64,000 bases of DNA from CADEED01 sp963842515. GTDB lineage: Bacteria > Pseudomonadota > Gammaproteobacteria > Steroidobacterales > Steroidobacteraceae. The position numbers and the translations under genes were made by a program. This document shows, one piece after another, positions 26,661-34,540 of the stretch. A model generated the notes under the pieces. The model searched no databases. It saw only the letters and a program-made list of their open reading frames with translations, and had not been told where the DNA came from. The DNA lies in the NCBI GenBank assembly GCA_963842515.1, contig CAWJGO010000005.1, positions 372,001 to 436,000 on the forward strand, written 5' to 3'. The first letter of the stretch is position 1, and every line of letters starts with the position of its first letter.

Positions 26661-27846
26661 ATGAGTTTTCCGGAAGGATTTCAGAGCAAACTGCCCGACG
26701 TCGGCACCACGATTTTCACCGTGATGTCGCGCCGCGCCGCCGAACAGGGCGCGGTGAATGTAGGACAAGGCTTCCCTGACTACCCGATAGATCCTCGACT
26801 GGCTGACTGCGTCGGTGACGCGGTCGCGGCCGGGTTCAACCAGTACGCGCCCATGGAAGGCAGTGTGGCGTTGCGGGCCGCCATCGTGGCGAAGATCCTG
26901 GCGGCCGGCGGACGCGCGGTCGACGCCGAAACCGAGCTCACGGTGACCTGCGGCGGCACGGAATCTATCTACTCCGCCATCCAGGCCGTGGTCGCGCAAG
27001 GCGACGAAGCCATCGTTTTCGACCCCGCCTACGATGCCTATGACCCGGCGATCAGGCTCGCCGGTGGCCGCTGCATCCACATTCCGCTCAACGCGCCGGA
27101 TTTCCGCATCGACTGGCAGCGCGTCCGCGCGGCCCTCAGCGGGCGCACGCGCCTCATCGTCATCAACAATCCGCACAACCCGGCCTGCACGGTAACCACC
27201 GCCACCGACCTCGACGAGCTGGCGGGCATCATCCGCGACCGGCCGATCACCGTGATCGCCGACGAGGTCTATGAGCACGTGCAGTACGACGGACGGGTGC
27301 ATCAGTCGGTGATGAACCATGCGGAACTGCGCGACCGCAGTTTCGCGGTGTATTCCTTCGGCAAGACGTTGCACATCACCGGCTGGCGCGTGGGTTATTG
27401 CGTCGCGCCTCCGTTGCTGACGCGCGAGCTGCGCAAGGTGCATCAGTTCAATTCTTTCAGCATCGCCGCGCCGTTGCAGGCGGCCATCGCGCTCTATCTA
27501 CAGCGCCACCCGGACGCGTGGCGTACGGTCGCCGCATTTTTCAGTGCCAAGCGCGACCTGCTGCTCGCGCGGCTGGCCGGCAGTGGACTTGAGTTGCCTC
27601 CGGCCCAGGGAACCTATTTCCAGCTCGCGGACTATTCGCGAGCTCGGCGGCGGGCTCGCCGACTGCAATGACGTGCAGTTCACCGAGCGCCTCATCAATG
27701 AGGCGGGCGTGGCGGTGATACCGCTGTCGCCGTTCTATCGCGAGCCGCCTGCCGGCATGCGCATCGTGCGTCTGTGCGTAGCCAAGCGCGACGAGACGTT
27801 GATGGAGGCCGCGGCGCGTATCGGCGAGTACACTGCGAGACAGTGA
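26661..27846 (+). pseudogene. Methionine/glutamine transaminase (class I PLP), frameshifted
   Basis: The first 324 residues form a class I aminotransferase resembling YbdL: NVGQGFPDYPIDP, NQYAPMEGS, NNPHNPAC and the PLP lysine in SFGKTLHITGWRVGY. The frame is lost just after TYFQLADYS at about 27637. The expected remaining 68 residues (RELGGGLADCNDVQF through IPLSPFYREPPAGMRIVRLCVAK) continue in the next frame to 27846. One extra base, or two missing, at 27633-27640 accounts for it. Such enzymes transaminate methionine or glutamine with keto acids. The next gene is the omega-amidase that consumes the product. The sequence is otherwise well kept, so a recent mutation or a sequencing error is likely. 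Confidence 0.8.
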
Positions 27847-27856
27847 GGCAGCAGCC

Positions 27857-28633
27857 ATGAATTTCCGTGTGAGCATCGCGCAGCAACCGCTCGTCTGGCA
27901 GGACGCGGCCGCCAATCGCGCGCACTTCGAAAAAGTTCTCGAGCCGCTCGCCGGGGCGACCGATCTCGTGGTACTGCCCGAAATGTTCACCACCGGATTC
28001 ACGATGCAACCTGTGACGCAGGCCGAGCCGGCCGATGGCGACACACGTGCCTGGCTGCGGGCGCAGGCGAGTGCGCTCGATGCGGCCGTCGGTGGCAGCG
28101 TGGCGGTCCACGATAACGGCAGGTTCTACAACCGCTTCATGATCGCCACGCCGGGCGGCCCGACCTACTGGTATGACAAGCGCCATCTGTTCCGCATGGG
28201 TGGTGAGCACCGCCACTACAGCGCGGGCGGCCACGCGCTGATCGTCGAATGGCGCGGCGCAAGGCTGTGTCCGCTCGTGTGCTACGACCTGCGCTTCCCG
28301 GTGTGGAGCCGGCGCCGGCCCGAGCTCGAATACGACGTGGTGATCTATTCGGCCAACTGGCCCGCGGCGCGGCGCTTCGCCTGGGAAGCGCTGCTGCGGG
28401 CGCGCGCCATCGAGAACCAGGCCTACTGCGTCGGTGTGAATCGCGTGGGTGACGATGGCGCCGGCGTCGCGCACGCCGGCGACAGCGTGGTGCTCGATTT
28501 CACCGGCAAGCCGCTGCTCGAGCTCAAGGATAGTGCGCAGGTGATCACCGTGGCGCTCGACCTGGAAGCGCTGCGCGCCTGGCGCGACAAGTTTCCCGCG
28601 CACCTCGACGCCGATGTCTTTTCACTGGAATAA
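27857..28633 (+). CDS. Omega-amidase (YafV/NIT2-type nitrilase)
   Basis: 258 residues, carbon-nitrogen hydrolase fold. The Glu-Lys-Cys triad is visible: Glu in LPEMFTTGF, Lys in WYDKRHLF and Cys in PLVCYDLRFP. Omega-amidases hydrolyse alpha-ketoglutaramate (or ketosuccinamate), the product of glutamine (or asparagine) transamination, to a keto acid and ammonia. It sits 10 nt after a methionine/glutamine transaminase, the classic pairing. It is not an AguB-type N-carbamoylputrescine amidase by its motif wording. Confidence 0.9.
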   Translation: MNFRVSIAQQPLVWQDAAANRAHFEKVLEPLAGATDLVVLPEMFTTGFTMQPVTQAEPADGDTRAWLRAQASALDAAVGGSVAVHDNGRFYNRFMIATPGGPTYWYDKRHLFRMGGEHRHYSAGGHALIVEWRGARLCPLVCYDLRFPVWSRRRPELEYDVVIYSANWPAARRFAWEALLRARAIENQAYCVGVNRVGDDGAGVAHAGDSVVLDFTGKPLLELKDSAQVITVALDLEALRAWRDKFPAHLDADVFSLE

Positions 28634-28650
28634 AGAAAATACCTGCAATC

Positions 28651-29811
28651 ATGAAGCCACCGACACTGGTCAACCATCCGCCCGATGTATCGCCGCCGCC
28701 CGGCAACCTGCCGGTCATCGCGCCTATCTACCAGAGCGTGAAGTTCGAATTCGAGAGCGTGGACGACACGCTGCGCATGTTGCGCGGCGAGACTCCTGGC
28801 TACTTCTACATGCGCGCGAGCAACCCGACCACGCGGCAGCTCGAGCTGACGCTGGCGCAGCTGCAGGGGCGGGACGATTGCCTGGCCACGGCCTCGGGCG
28901 TCAACGCCATTGCGCAGACGCTGCTCGGGTTGACGAAGCAGGGCGATCACATCCTGTGTTTCGTCGAAACGTACGGGCCGACGCGCAACATCATCCGGCG
29001 GCTGCTGGCGCGGTTCGGTGTCGAGTACACCATGCTGTCAATCGAAGACATGGCCGGCATCGAAAATGTCCTGGCTACGCGTCCCACGCGCCTGGTCATC
29101 TTCGAGAGCCCGACCAACCCCATCACCAAGGTGGCGGACATCGAACGGCTCGTCGAGGTGACCCATCGTCACGGCGCACTCGCCGTCATGGACAACACTT
29201 TTGCGGGCTTTCATCAGCACGGCGAGTACGACGTCGACCTGTTCGTGCACAGCCTCACCAAGTACGCCTCGGGGACCGGTGATGTCATGGGTGGCGCAGT
29301 CATCGGTCGCCGCGAGCTCATCGAGGGCCTGCGCCCGGACTTCGCGGTGCTGGGCGCCCTGTTGGACCCGCACGCCGCGTTTCTGGTGCAACGCGGGCTC
29401 AAGACCTACTTCGTGCGCTACCGCGAGCAGACGCGCAACGCCCAGGCAATCGCCGAACATCTGGTCAGGCATCCGGCGGTGAGCAAAGTCCACTACCCGG
29501 GGCTGCCCGGCCATCCTCAGGCGGCCCTCGCCACCAAGCAGATGCGCGAGGCAGGTACGGTGGTGAGTTTCGATCTGCGCAGCGGTAGTGAGGCGGCGCG
29601 CCAATTCAGCGAGCGGCTCGAGTTGTTTGCGCTGACTGCGAGCCTCGGCAGTACGGAGTCGCTGGTCATGGCGCCGCAGCTCATCGGCACGCGTGACTTC
29701 ACACCCGAACAGGCGCGCCAGTCCGGTATCGCGGCGGGCACGGTGCGGTTGTCCATCGGCCTCGAAGACATCGGCGACCTGATCGCCGACATCGATCAGG
29801 CCCTGGGCTGA
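28651..29811 (+). CDS. Trans-sulfuration PLP enzyme (Cys/Met metabolism family)
   Basis: 386 residues. The fold is the cystathionine gamma-synthase/beta-lyase/methionine gamma-lyase family: PIYQSVKFEF, YFYMRASNPTTRQLE, FESPTNPITKVADI, and the PLP lysine in HSLTKYASG. GSTESLVMAP matches the C-terminal substrate loop. It could make or break cystathionine or cleave methionine. The neighbours (methionine-type transaminase, omega-amidase) favour a role in methionine salvage or degradation. The start ATG lies 17 nt after the omega-amidase stop. It ends 4 nt before a REP-like repeat. Confidence 0.88.
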   Translation: MKPPTLVNHPPDVSPPPGNLPVIAPIYQSVKFEFESVDDTLRMLRGETPGYFYMRASNPTTRQLELTLAQLQGRDDCLATASGVNAIAQTLLGLTKQGDHILCFVETYGPTRNIIRRLLARFGVEYTMLSIEDMAGIENVLATRPTRLVIFESPTNPITKVADIERLVEVTHRHGALAVMDNTFAGFHQHGEYDVDLFVHSLTKYASGTGDVMGGAVIGRRELIEGLRPDFAVLGALLDPHAAFLVQRGLKTYFVRYREQTRNAQAIAEHLVRHPAVSKVHYPGLPGHPQAALATKQMREAGTVVSFDLRSGSEAARQFSERLELFALTASLGSTESLVMAPQLIGTRDFTPEQARQSGIAAGTVRLSIGLEDIGDLIADIDQALG

Positions 29812-29814
29812 GGT

Positions 29815-29844
29815 GGTACCGGGTCGGGAATCTCGGGAGAAGCG
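29815..29844 (+). repeat. REP-like inverted repeat, left copy at the RAYT gene
   Basis: GGTACCGGGTCGGGAATCTC (first 20 bases) then GGGAGAAGCG. It is matched in reverse complement at 30851-30880 with about two substitutions and a one-base indel. The identical blocks are GTACCGGGTCGGGA and TCTCGGGAGA. It begins 4 nt after the upstream stop codon. Confidence 0.7.
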
Positions 29845-29975
29845 GGTCTGAGGCATCGCCATTCCGAAGATTCCCGGCCATCGAGAAATTCACAATCGCA
29901 TCAGTAATGTCGCTTCCGATTGTGCGCCCGGGCACTGCATGCTGACGTTTGTCCATCAAGGTCGCAGAGGCATGG

Positions 29976-30842
29976 ATGCCGCGTCGATTGCGAGTTCACG
30001 TGCCCGGAGGGTTCTATCACGTGACCCTGCGGGGCAATCATCAGAACGACATCTTCTTCAATGACGGTGACCGATGTCTGCTGAGCAAAATCGTGGCCCG
30101 AGCGATCGAAATTTTCGAAACGCGGGCGCACGCGTATTGCTGGATGAGCAACCACATGCACCTGCTGCTGCAAATTGGCACTGAGCCCCTCGCTCGACCC
30201 ATGCGGCAAATCGCAGCGGAATATGCGCGTGCGATGCAGATCGGCCTGGGAACCACCGGTCATTTCTTCGAGCGCCGCTATCACGCGAATCTAGTCAACA
30301 CAGATTCCTACCTGCTCGAGCTTGTCCGATACATCCATTTCAATCCAGTACGAGCGGGCATCGCTGCCAGTCCATCCGCATTCCGATGGTCGAGCCATCA
30401 CGCTTATCTTGGTGAACGCACTGATGGCTGGGTAACCACCGATTTTGTGCTACAGATGTTCGGCAGTGAGCGGTCGCGGGCCGTGGTGGCCTATCGGAAG
30501 TTCCTCGATTGCGCGCCGGATGAAATCTCGGCGCCTCAGACGGACATCAGCAGCTCGCATGCGAGCGACCGTAACGCACTCAACCTTTCATTGCGAAGTT
30601 CGCCTGCAGGTCGGCAAGCATTGCCAGAGCTCATCGCGGAAGCTTGCCAACGCTTTAGCGTCGACAGCCAACAGATCGACTCACCGGTTAGGGATGTTCA
30701 CCTGGTCAAGGTCCGCGCGTGGATCGCGCATCAAGCTGCAATCAGGGGCGTTGCGACGTTGTCGGCAGTCGCACGGGCGTTGGGTCGTGATGAGGCGACC
30801 ATCAGGTATGCGATCCGGGCCTATCCAAAGGATCTAGATTGA
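29976..30842 (+). CDS. REP-associated tyrosine transposase (RAYT, Y1_Tnp)
   Basis: 288 residues from ATG 29976, after an AGAGG ribosome-binding site; a TTG at 29949 is an alternative. It begins RRLRVHVPGGFYHVTLRGNHQND, the RAYT start, and carries the HUH motif in MSNHMHLLLQ with the catalytic Tyr region around FERRYHANLVNTDSYLLELVRYIHFNPVRAGI. The C-terminal 60 residues form a helix-turn-helix resembling the DnaA C-terminal domain (ACQRFSVDSQQIDSP, ATIRYAIRAYPKDLD). RAYTs process REP sequences and are normally single-copy and vertically inherited. The surrounding inverted repeats fit this. Confidence 0.85.
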   Translation: MPRRLRVHVPGGFYHVTLRGNHQNDIFFNDGDRCLLSKIVARAIEIFETRAHAYCWMSNHMHLLLQIGTEPLARPMRQIAAEYARAMQIGLGTTGHFFERRYHANLVNTDSYLLELVRYIHFNPVRAGIAASPSAFRWSSHHAYLGERTDGWVTTDFVLQMFGSERSRAVVAYRKFLDCAPDEISAPQTDISSSHASDRNALNLSLRSSPAGRQALPELIAEACQRFSVDSQQIDSPVRDVHLVKVRAWIAHQAAIRGVATLSAVARALGRDEATIRYAIRAYPKDLD

Positions 30843-30850
30843 CCGCGGAT

Positions 30851-30880
30851 CGCTCTCCCGAGAATCCCGACCCGGTACTA
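30851..30880 (-). repeat. REP-like inverted repeat, right copy at the RAYT gene
   Basis: Reverse complement of the left copy (30-nt alignment, 2 substitutions and 1 indel). It overlaps the last codon of icd (stop at 30878-30880), so the repeat forms the exact 3' end of that gene. Confidence 0.7.
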
Positions 30881-32188
30881 CATATTCCGGATCAGCGCAT
30901 CTGCGAATTCCGAGCACTTCACTTCCCTGGCGCCTTCCATGAGGCGCGCGAAATCGTAGGTGACGGTCTTCTGCGCGATGGTCTTGTCCATCGCTGAAAT
31001 GATGGCGTCGGCCGCTTCGGTCCAGCCCATGTAACGCAGCATCATCTCGCCGGAGAGGATCACCGACCCTGGATTTACCTTGTCCTGGTCGGCGTACTTC
31101 GGCGCGGTACCGTGCGTGGCTTCGAACACCGCATGGCCGGTGATGTAGTTGATGTTGGCGCCCGGCGCGATACCGATGCCGCCCACCTGCGCCGCGAGGG
31201 CGTCGGACAGATAGTCGCCGTTGAGATTCGTGGTGGCGATCACGTCGAACTCATCCGGACGCGTCAGCACCTGCTGCAACGCGATGTCGGCGATGGCGTC
31301 CTTCACCAGGATCTTGCCGCTCTTGAGCGCCGCCGCTTGCTCATCGTTGGCAGCCTTCTCGCCGGACGCCGCCTTGGTGCGGCCCCACTGTTCCCAGGTA
31401 TAGAACTTGTCGCCGAAGTCCCGCTCCGCGAGCGCGTACGCCCAGTTGCGGAATGCGCCTTCGGTGAACTTCTGGATGTTGCCCTTGTGCACGATGGTCA
31501 CGCTGCGGCGTTTGAACGCGATCGCATATTCCAGCGCGGCCTTGAAGAGGCGCTCGGTGCCTTCGAGCGACACCGGCTTGAAACCGATGCCGGAAGTTTC
31601 CGGGAAGCGGATCTTAGCGTAGGCCTTCGGGAAGGCCTGCTTGAACAGCTCCTTGAACTTCTTGTTCTCTTCGGAGCCGTGTTCGAATTCGATGCCGGCG
31701 TAGATGTCCTCGGTGTTCTCGCGGAAGATCACCATGTCGACCTTGTCCGGCGCCTTGACAGGCGAGGGCACACCCTTGAACCAGCGCACCGGCCGCAGGC
31801 AGACGTACAGGTCTAACATCTGTCGCAGCGCCACGTTCAACGAACGAATGCCGCCGCCTATCGGTGTGGTCAAGGGGCCTTTGATGGACACCAGGTATTC
31901 GCGGCAGGCTTCGACGGTCTCGTCGGGCAGCCAGTTGTTGAACGCCTTGAATGACTTCTCGCCGGCGTATACCTCGAGCCATTGAATCTTTTTCTTGCCG
32001 CCGTACGCCCTGGCCACCGCGGCATCCATGACACGGACGCTGGCGTGCCAGATATCCGGCCCGGTGCCGTCGCCGATGATGAACGGAACAATCGGCTGAT
32101 CGGGCACCGTAAGCTTGCCGTTCTGTACGGTGATCTTCGCTCCGCCTGCTGGCGGCGTGACTTTGGGACTCGTGGGCGCGGTTGCCAT
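30878..32188 (-). CDS. icd: NADP-dependent isocitrate dehydrogenase
   Basis: 436 residues, cytosolic TCA-cycle enzyme converting isocitrate to 2-oxoglutarate and CO2. Seen: IIGDGTGPDIW, GGGIRSLNVALRQ with the regulatory Ser (phosphorylated by AceK in E. coli), RENTEDIYAGIE, the catalytic Lys in TIVHKGNIQKFTEG, and the cofactor-binding HGTAPKYAD. The wording matches the E. coli-type dimeric NADP enzyme. It carries about 20 extra residues at the N-terminus. The 3' end abuts a REP-like repeat. It is divergently transcribed from agmatine deiminase across a 110-nt gap. Confidence 0.96.
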   Translation of the reverse strand: MATAPTSPKVTPPAGGAKITVQNGKLTVPDQPIVPFIIGDGTGPDIWHASVRVMDAAVARAYGGKKKIQWLEVYAGEKSFKAFNNWLPDETVEACREYLVSIKGPLTTPIGGGIRSLNVALRQMLDLYVCLRPVRWFKGVPSPVKAPDKVDMVIFRENTEDIYAGIEFEHGSEENKKFKELFKQAFPKAYAKIRFPETSGIGFKPVSLEGTERLFKAALEYAIAFKRRSVTIVHKGNIQKFTEGAFRNWAYALAERDFGDKFYTWEQWGRTKAASGEKAANDEQAAALKSGKILVKDAIADIALQQVLTRPDEFDVIATTNLNGDYLSDALAAQVGGIGIAPGANINYITGHAVFEATHGTAPKYADQDKVNPGSVILSGEMMLRYMGWTEAADAIISAMDKTIAQKTVTYDFARLMEGAREVKCSEFADALIRNM

Positions 32189-32264
32189 CGTGGTTGCTTT
32201 CTCTTGCGTTTAGTCGCAGGTTTTTGGGGGGGTCGGAAGGGCCGCGATGCTAGCACAGCGTGCT

Positions 32265-32291
32265 TTGTCACATCTTTAGGCCCGCTACAAT
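32265..32291 (+). promoter_or_regulatory. Candidate sigma-70 promoter of agmatine deiminase
   Basis: TTGTCA (32265-32270) and TACAAT (32286-32291) each match five of six consensus bases, with a short 15-nt spacer. The ATG is only 7 nt after the -10 box, and no ribosome-binding sequence precedes it. If used, the mRNA would start at or next to the start codon (leaderless). Confidence 0.45.
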
Positions 32292-32298
32292 CTCACCC

Positions 32299-33390
32299 AT
32301 GGCCAGAACTCTCGAATCGACACCGCTCGCGGACGGCTTTTCCATGCCTGCCGAATACGCACCGCATGCCGGCTGCTGGATGTTGTGGCCGGAGCGGCCC
32401 GACAACTGGCGTGATGGCGCGCAACCCGCGCAACGCGCCTTCGCGCAAGTCGCCATGGCCATCGCGCGCTTCGAGCCGGTGAGCGTCGGAGTCTCTGCAC
32501 CGCACTTCGAATTTGCGCGCGCCCAACTCGGCGCACACATCCGCGTGGTGGAGATCTCCCACGACGACTCCTGGATGCGCGATGTCGGTCCCACGTTCGT
32601 AACCAACAAACACGGTGTCAGGCGCGGTGTGGATTGGCGGTTCAATGCCTGGGGAGGCCTGCACAGCGGCCTCTACTTCCCGTGGGACCAGGACGACGCC
32701 GTGGCCCGCAAGGTGCTCGAGATCGAAAGCTGCGATCGCTATCGCGCGCCGCTGATCAATGAAGGGGGCGCCATCCACGTGGATGGACAGGGTACGGCGC
32801 TGGTCACCGAACAATGTTTGCTCAACCCCAACCGCAATCCGGATCTCGGAAGGTCGGAGATCCAGCAATACCTGCAGGCCTACCTGGGCGTTCGCGAGGT
32901 GATCTGGCTCGGTGAGGGAGTGGTCGACGACGAAACCGGCGGCCATGTCGACAACCTGGCCTGTTTCGTGAAACCCGGTGTGGTTGCGCTGCACTGGACT
33001 GACGATACCCGTGACCCGCAGTTTGCAGTTTCCAATGACGCGCTCGCGCGGCTTGCGGCGGCGCGTGATGCGCGTGGACGGAAAATCCGCGTCATCAAGC
33101 TGCCCATGCCGGGGCCACTCGAGCTTACCGCGGTCGAGGCCGCCGGCATCCTGTCGCGCGAGACGTCGCAAAAACGCGAGGCGGGCGGGCGCCTTGCGGC
33201 CAGCTACGTCAATTTCTACATAGCCAACCACGGAATCATCATGCCGCTGCTGGACAAGGAAACCGACAAGCTCGCCGCCGCGCGCATCAAGCGCGCCTTC
33301 CCCGGACGCAAGGTGGTAGGCGTGCCGGCGCGTGAAATCCTGTTAGGTGGCGGCAACATCCATTGCATCACCCAACAGGTGCCCCGATGA
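32299..33390 (+). CDS. aguA: Agmatine deiminase
   Basis: 363 residues, peptidyl-arginine-deiminase-like fold. Signatures: MPAEYAPHAGCWMLWPERPDNWR at the start, HDDSWMRDVGPTFV, LINEGGAIHVDGQGTAL, DETGGHVDNLACF and the catalytic cysteine in LLGGGNIHCITQQ. It converts agmatine to N-carbamoylputrescine plus ammonia, feeding putrescine. Usually AguB (N-carbamoylputrescine amidase) is next to it; here the next gene, joined by ATGA, is a PPK2 kinase and no AguB is in the window. The start is ATG 32299, without a recognisable ribosome-binding site. A longer frame upstream lacks the family start. Confidence 0.94.
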   Translation: MARTLESTPLADGFSMPAEYAPHAGCWMLWPERPDNWRDGAQPAQRAFAQVAMAIARFEPVSVGVSAPHFEFARAQLGAHIRVVEISHDDSWMRDVGPTFVTNKHGVRRGVDWRFNAWGGLHSGLYFPWDQDDAVARKVLEIESCDRYRAPLINEGGAIHVDGQGTALVTEQCLLNPNRNPDLGRSEIQQYLQAYLGVREVIWLGEGVVDDETGGHVDNLACFVKPGVVALHWTDDTRDPQFAVSNDALARLAAARDARGRKIRVIKLPMPGPLELTAVEAAGILSRETSQKREAGGRLAASYVNFYIANHGIIMPLLDKETDKLAAARIKRAFPGRKVVGVPAREILLGGGNIHCITQQVPR

Positions 33391-34217
33391 GCGCGCGTCC
33401 GGTACCGCGCCGCGACTTGCCGGACCGGCTCCGTGTTCGGCCGGGCTCGCGATTCAAGCTCGCCGATTCGGAAGCCGAGCGTTGTTTTGGCTGGGACAAA
33501 GAAAAGGCGCTGGCTGCTACCGCCGAAAATCTCGTCAGGCTGGAAGAACTGCAATACAAGATGTACGCCGACCGGCGCTTCGCCATGCTGGTGGCGTTGC
33601 AGGCCATCGACGGTGGTGGCAAGGACAGCACCATCCGGCGTGTGTTTGGTGCATTCAACCCGCAAGGCTGTACCGTCACCGCGTTCAAGGGCCCGAGCGG
33701 CGAGGAGTTGCGCCACGACTATTTGTGGCGCGTCCACAAACATGCACCGCCAAAGGGCGAAATCGGCGTATTCAACCGCTCGCACTACGAGGACGTGCTC
33801 ATCGTGCGCGTCAACGACCTCGTACCGGAGGATGTCTGGAGCCGGCGTTACGAACAGATCAACGATTTCGAGCGCTTGCTTGATGCGTGTGGCACCCGGG
33901 TTGTAAAAATTTTCCTGCAGATCAGCAAGGACGAACAACTAGCACGATTCCAGGAACGTCTGGCCGACCGCCGCAAGAATTGGAAATTCGATACCGGCGA
34001 TCTGGAGAAGCGGCAGCAGTGGCCCGCCTACACGCGGGCCTTCGAAGCGATGTTTGCCAGGTGCTCCACCGACCACGCGCCGTGGTACGTAGTGCCCGCA
34101 AATCGCAAATGGTTCCGTGATTTCGCGGTCTCACAGCTGCTTATTTATGAATTTGAGCAGCTGCCGCTGCGATTTCCGCCACCTAACTTCGATCCGAAGA
34201 CTATTAAGCTCGTTTGA
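33387..34217 (+). CDS. PPK2-family polyphosphate:nucleotide phosphotransferase
   Basis: 276 residues from ATG 33387, overlapping the aguA stop. Walker-A-like loop QAIDGGGKDSTIRRVF, then FNRSHYEDVLIVRV (lid/Walker B region) and KIFLQISKDEQLARFQER. The wording is that of the class III-type PPK2 enzymes, which phosphorylate AMP/ADP from polyphosphate. Such enzymes help regenerate ATP or manage polyphosphate in the cytosol. Coupling to agmatine deiminase is unexplained. A longer start upstream would lie inside aguA. Confidence 0.9.
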   Translation: MSARPVPRRDLPDRLRVRPGSRFKLADSEAERCFGWDKEKALAATAENLVRLEELQYKMYADRRFAMLVALQAIDGGGKDSTIRRVFGAFNPQGCTVTAFKGPSGEELRHDYLWRVHKHAPPKGEIGVFNRSHYEDVLIVRVNDLVPEDVWSRRYEQINDFERLLDACGTRVVKIFLQISKDEQLARFQERLADRRKNWKFDTGDLEKRQQWPAYTRAFEAMFARCSTDHAPWYVVPANRKWFRDFAVSQLLIYEFEQLPLRFPPPNFDPKTIKLV

Positions 34218-34345
34218 CGCCTCGCAAGGGTTGATAGGCGCCGGTCTCCTGACATGTCGGCATCCGGCGACGATTGACTCCAACCCCGGTTATTGTTGTT
34301 AGACTAGGCCCTCAAAATCCCAACACGTATCGAGAGGACTTAGGA

Positions 34346-34540
34346 ATGGCCAAGAAGACGAAAGGTGCTCGACACATGCGCGAATGGTCGGCGGGCGACA
34401 TGAAGAAGTTGCGCCAGTTCGCCAAGCAGAAAGTGTCGGCGCGCGTCGCCGCACAGAAGCTGGGTCGCTCACCCGGTGCGGTGCGTTACAAGGCCATGAT
34501 GGAAGGCGTGTCTTTCCGTTCCATCAACCGCAAGAAATAA
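34346..34540 (+). CDS. Small basic helix-turn-helix-like protein, paralogue B
   Basis: 64 residues, basic. It has the same core as the gene at 26367: W-S-A-G-D-M-K-K-L-R-Q-F-A, a second helix with SARVAAQKLGRS, then PGAVRYKAMMEGVSFR. The C-terminus is shorter and lacks the long Lys/Arg tail of paralogue A. Predicted nucleic-acid binding; no family name recognised. It is monocistronic, with 128 nt upstream containing TTGACT and TGTTAGACT promoter-like strings, the spacing of which is not ideal. Its ATG follows an AGAGGACTTAGG stretch. It is convergent with the TPR protein gene, stops adjoining at 34540/34541. Confidence 0.75.
   Translation: MAKKTKGARHMREWSAGDMKKLRQFAKQKVSARVAAQKLGRSPGAVRYKAMMEGVSFRSINRKK

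Larger units (their letters stand above)
29815..30880 (+). mobile_element. RAYT/REP unit: transposase gene in inverted REP-like repeats
   Basis: A single tyrosine-transposase-like gene bounded by inverted 30-nt repeats, placed between the stop codons of two convergent housekeeping genes. This matches the known RAYT-REP organisation, in which a domesticated IS200/IS605-like transposase is flanked by the palindromic sequences it is thought to act on. No direct target duplication or IS605 TnpB was seen. Confidence 0.7.

Noticed and set aside
34274..34305. TTGACT with an extended -10-like TGTTAGACT before the second small HTH-like gene
   Set aside because: Spacing of about 20 nt is not favourable; mentioned within the gene entry only.
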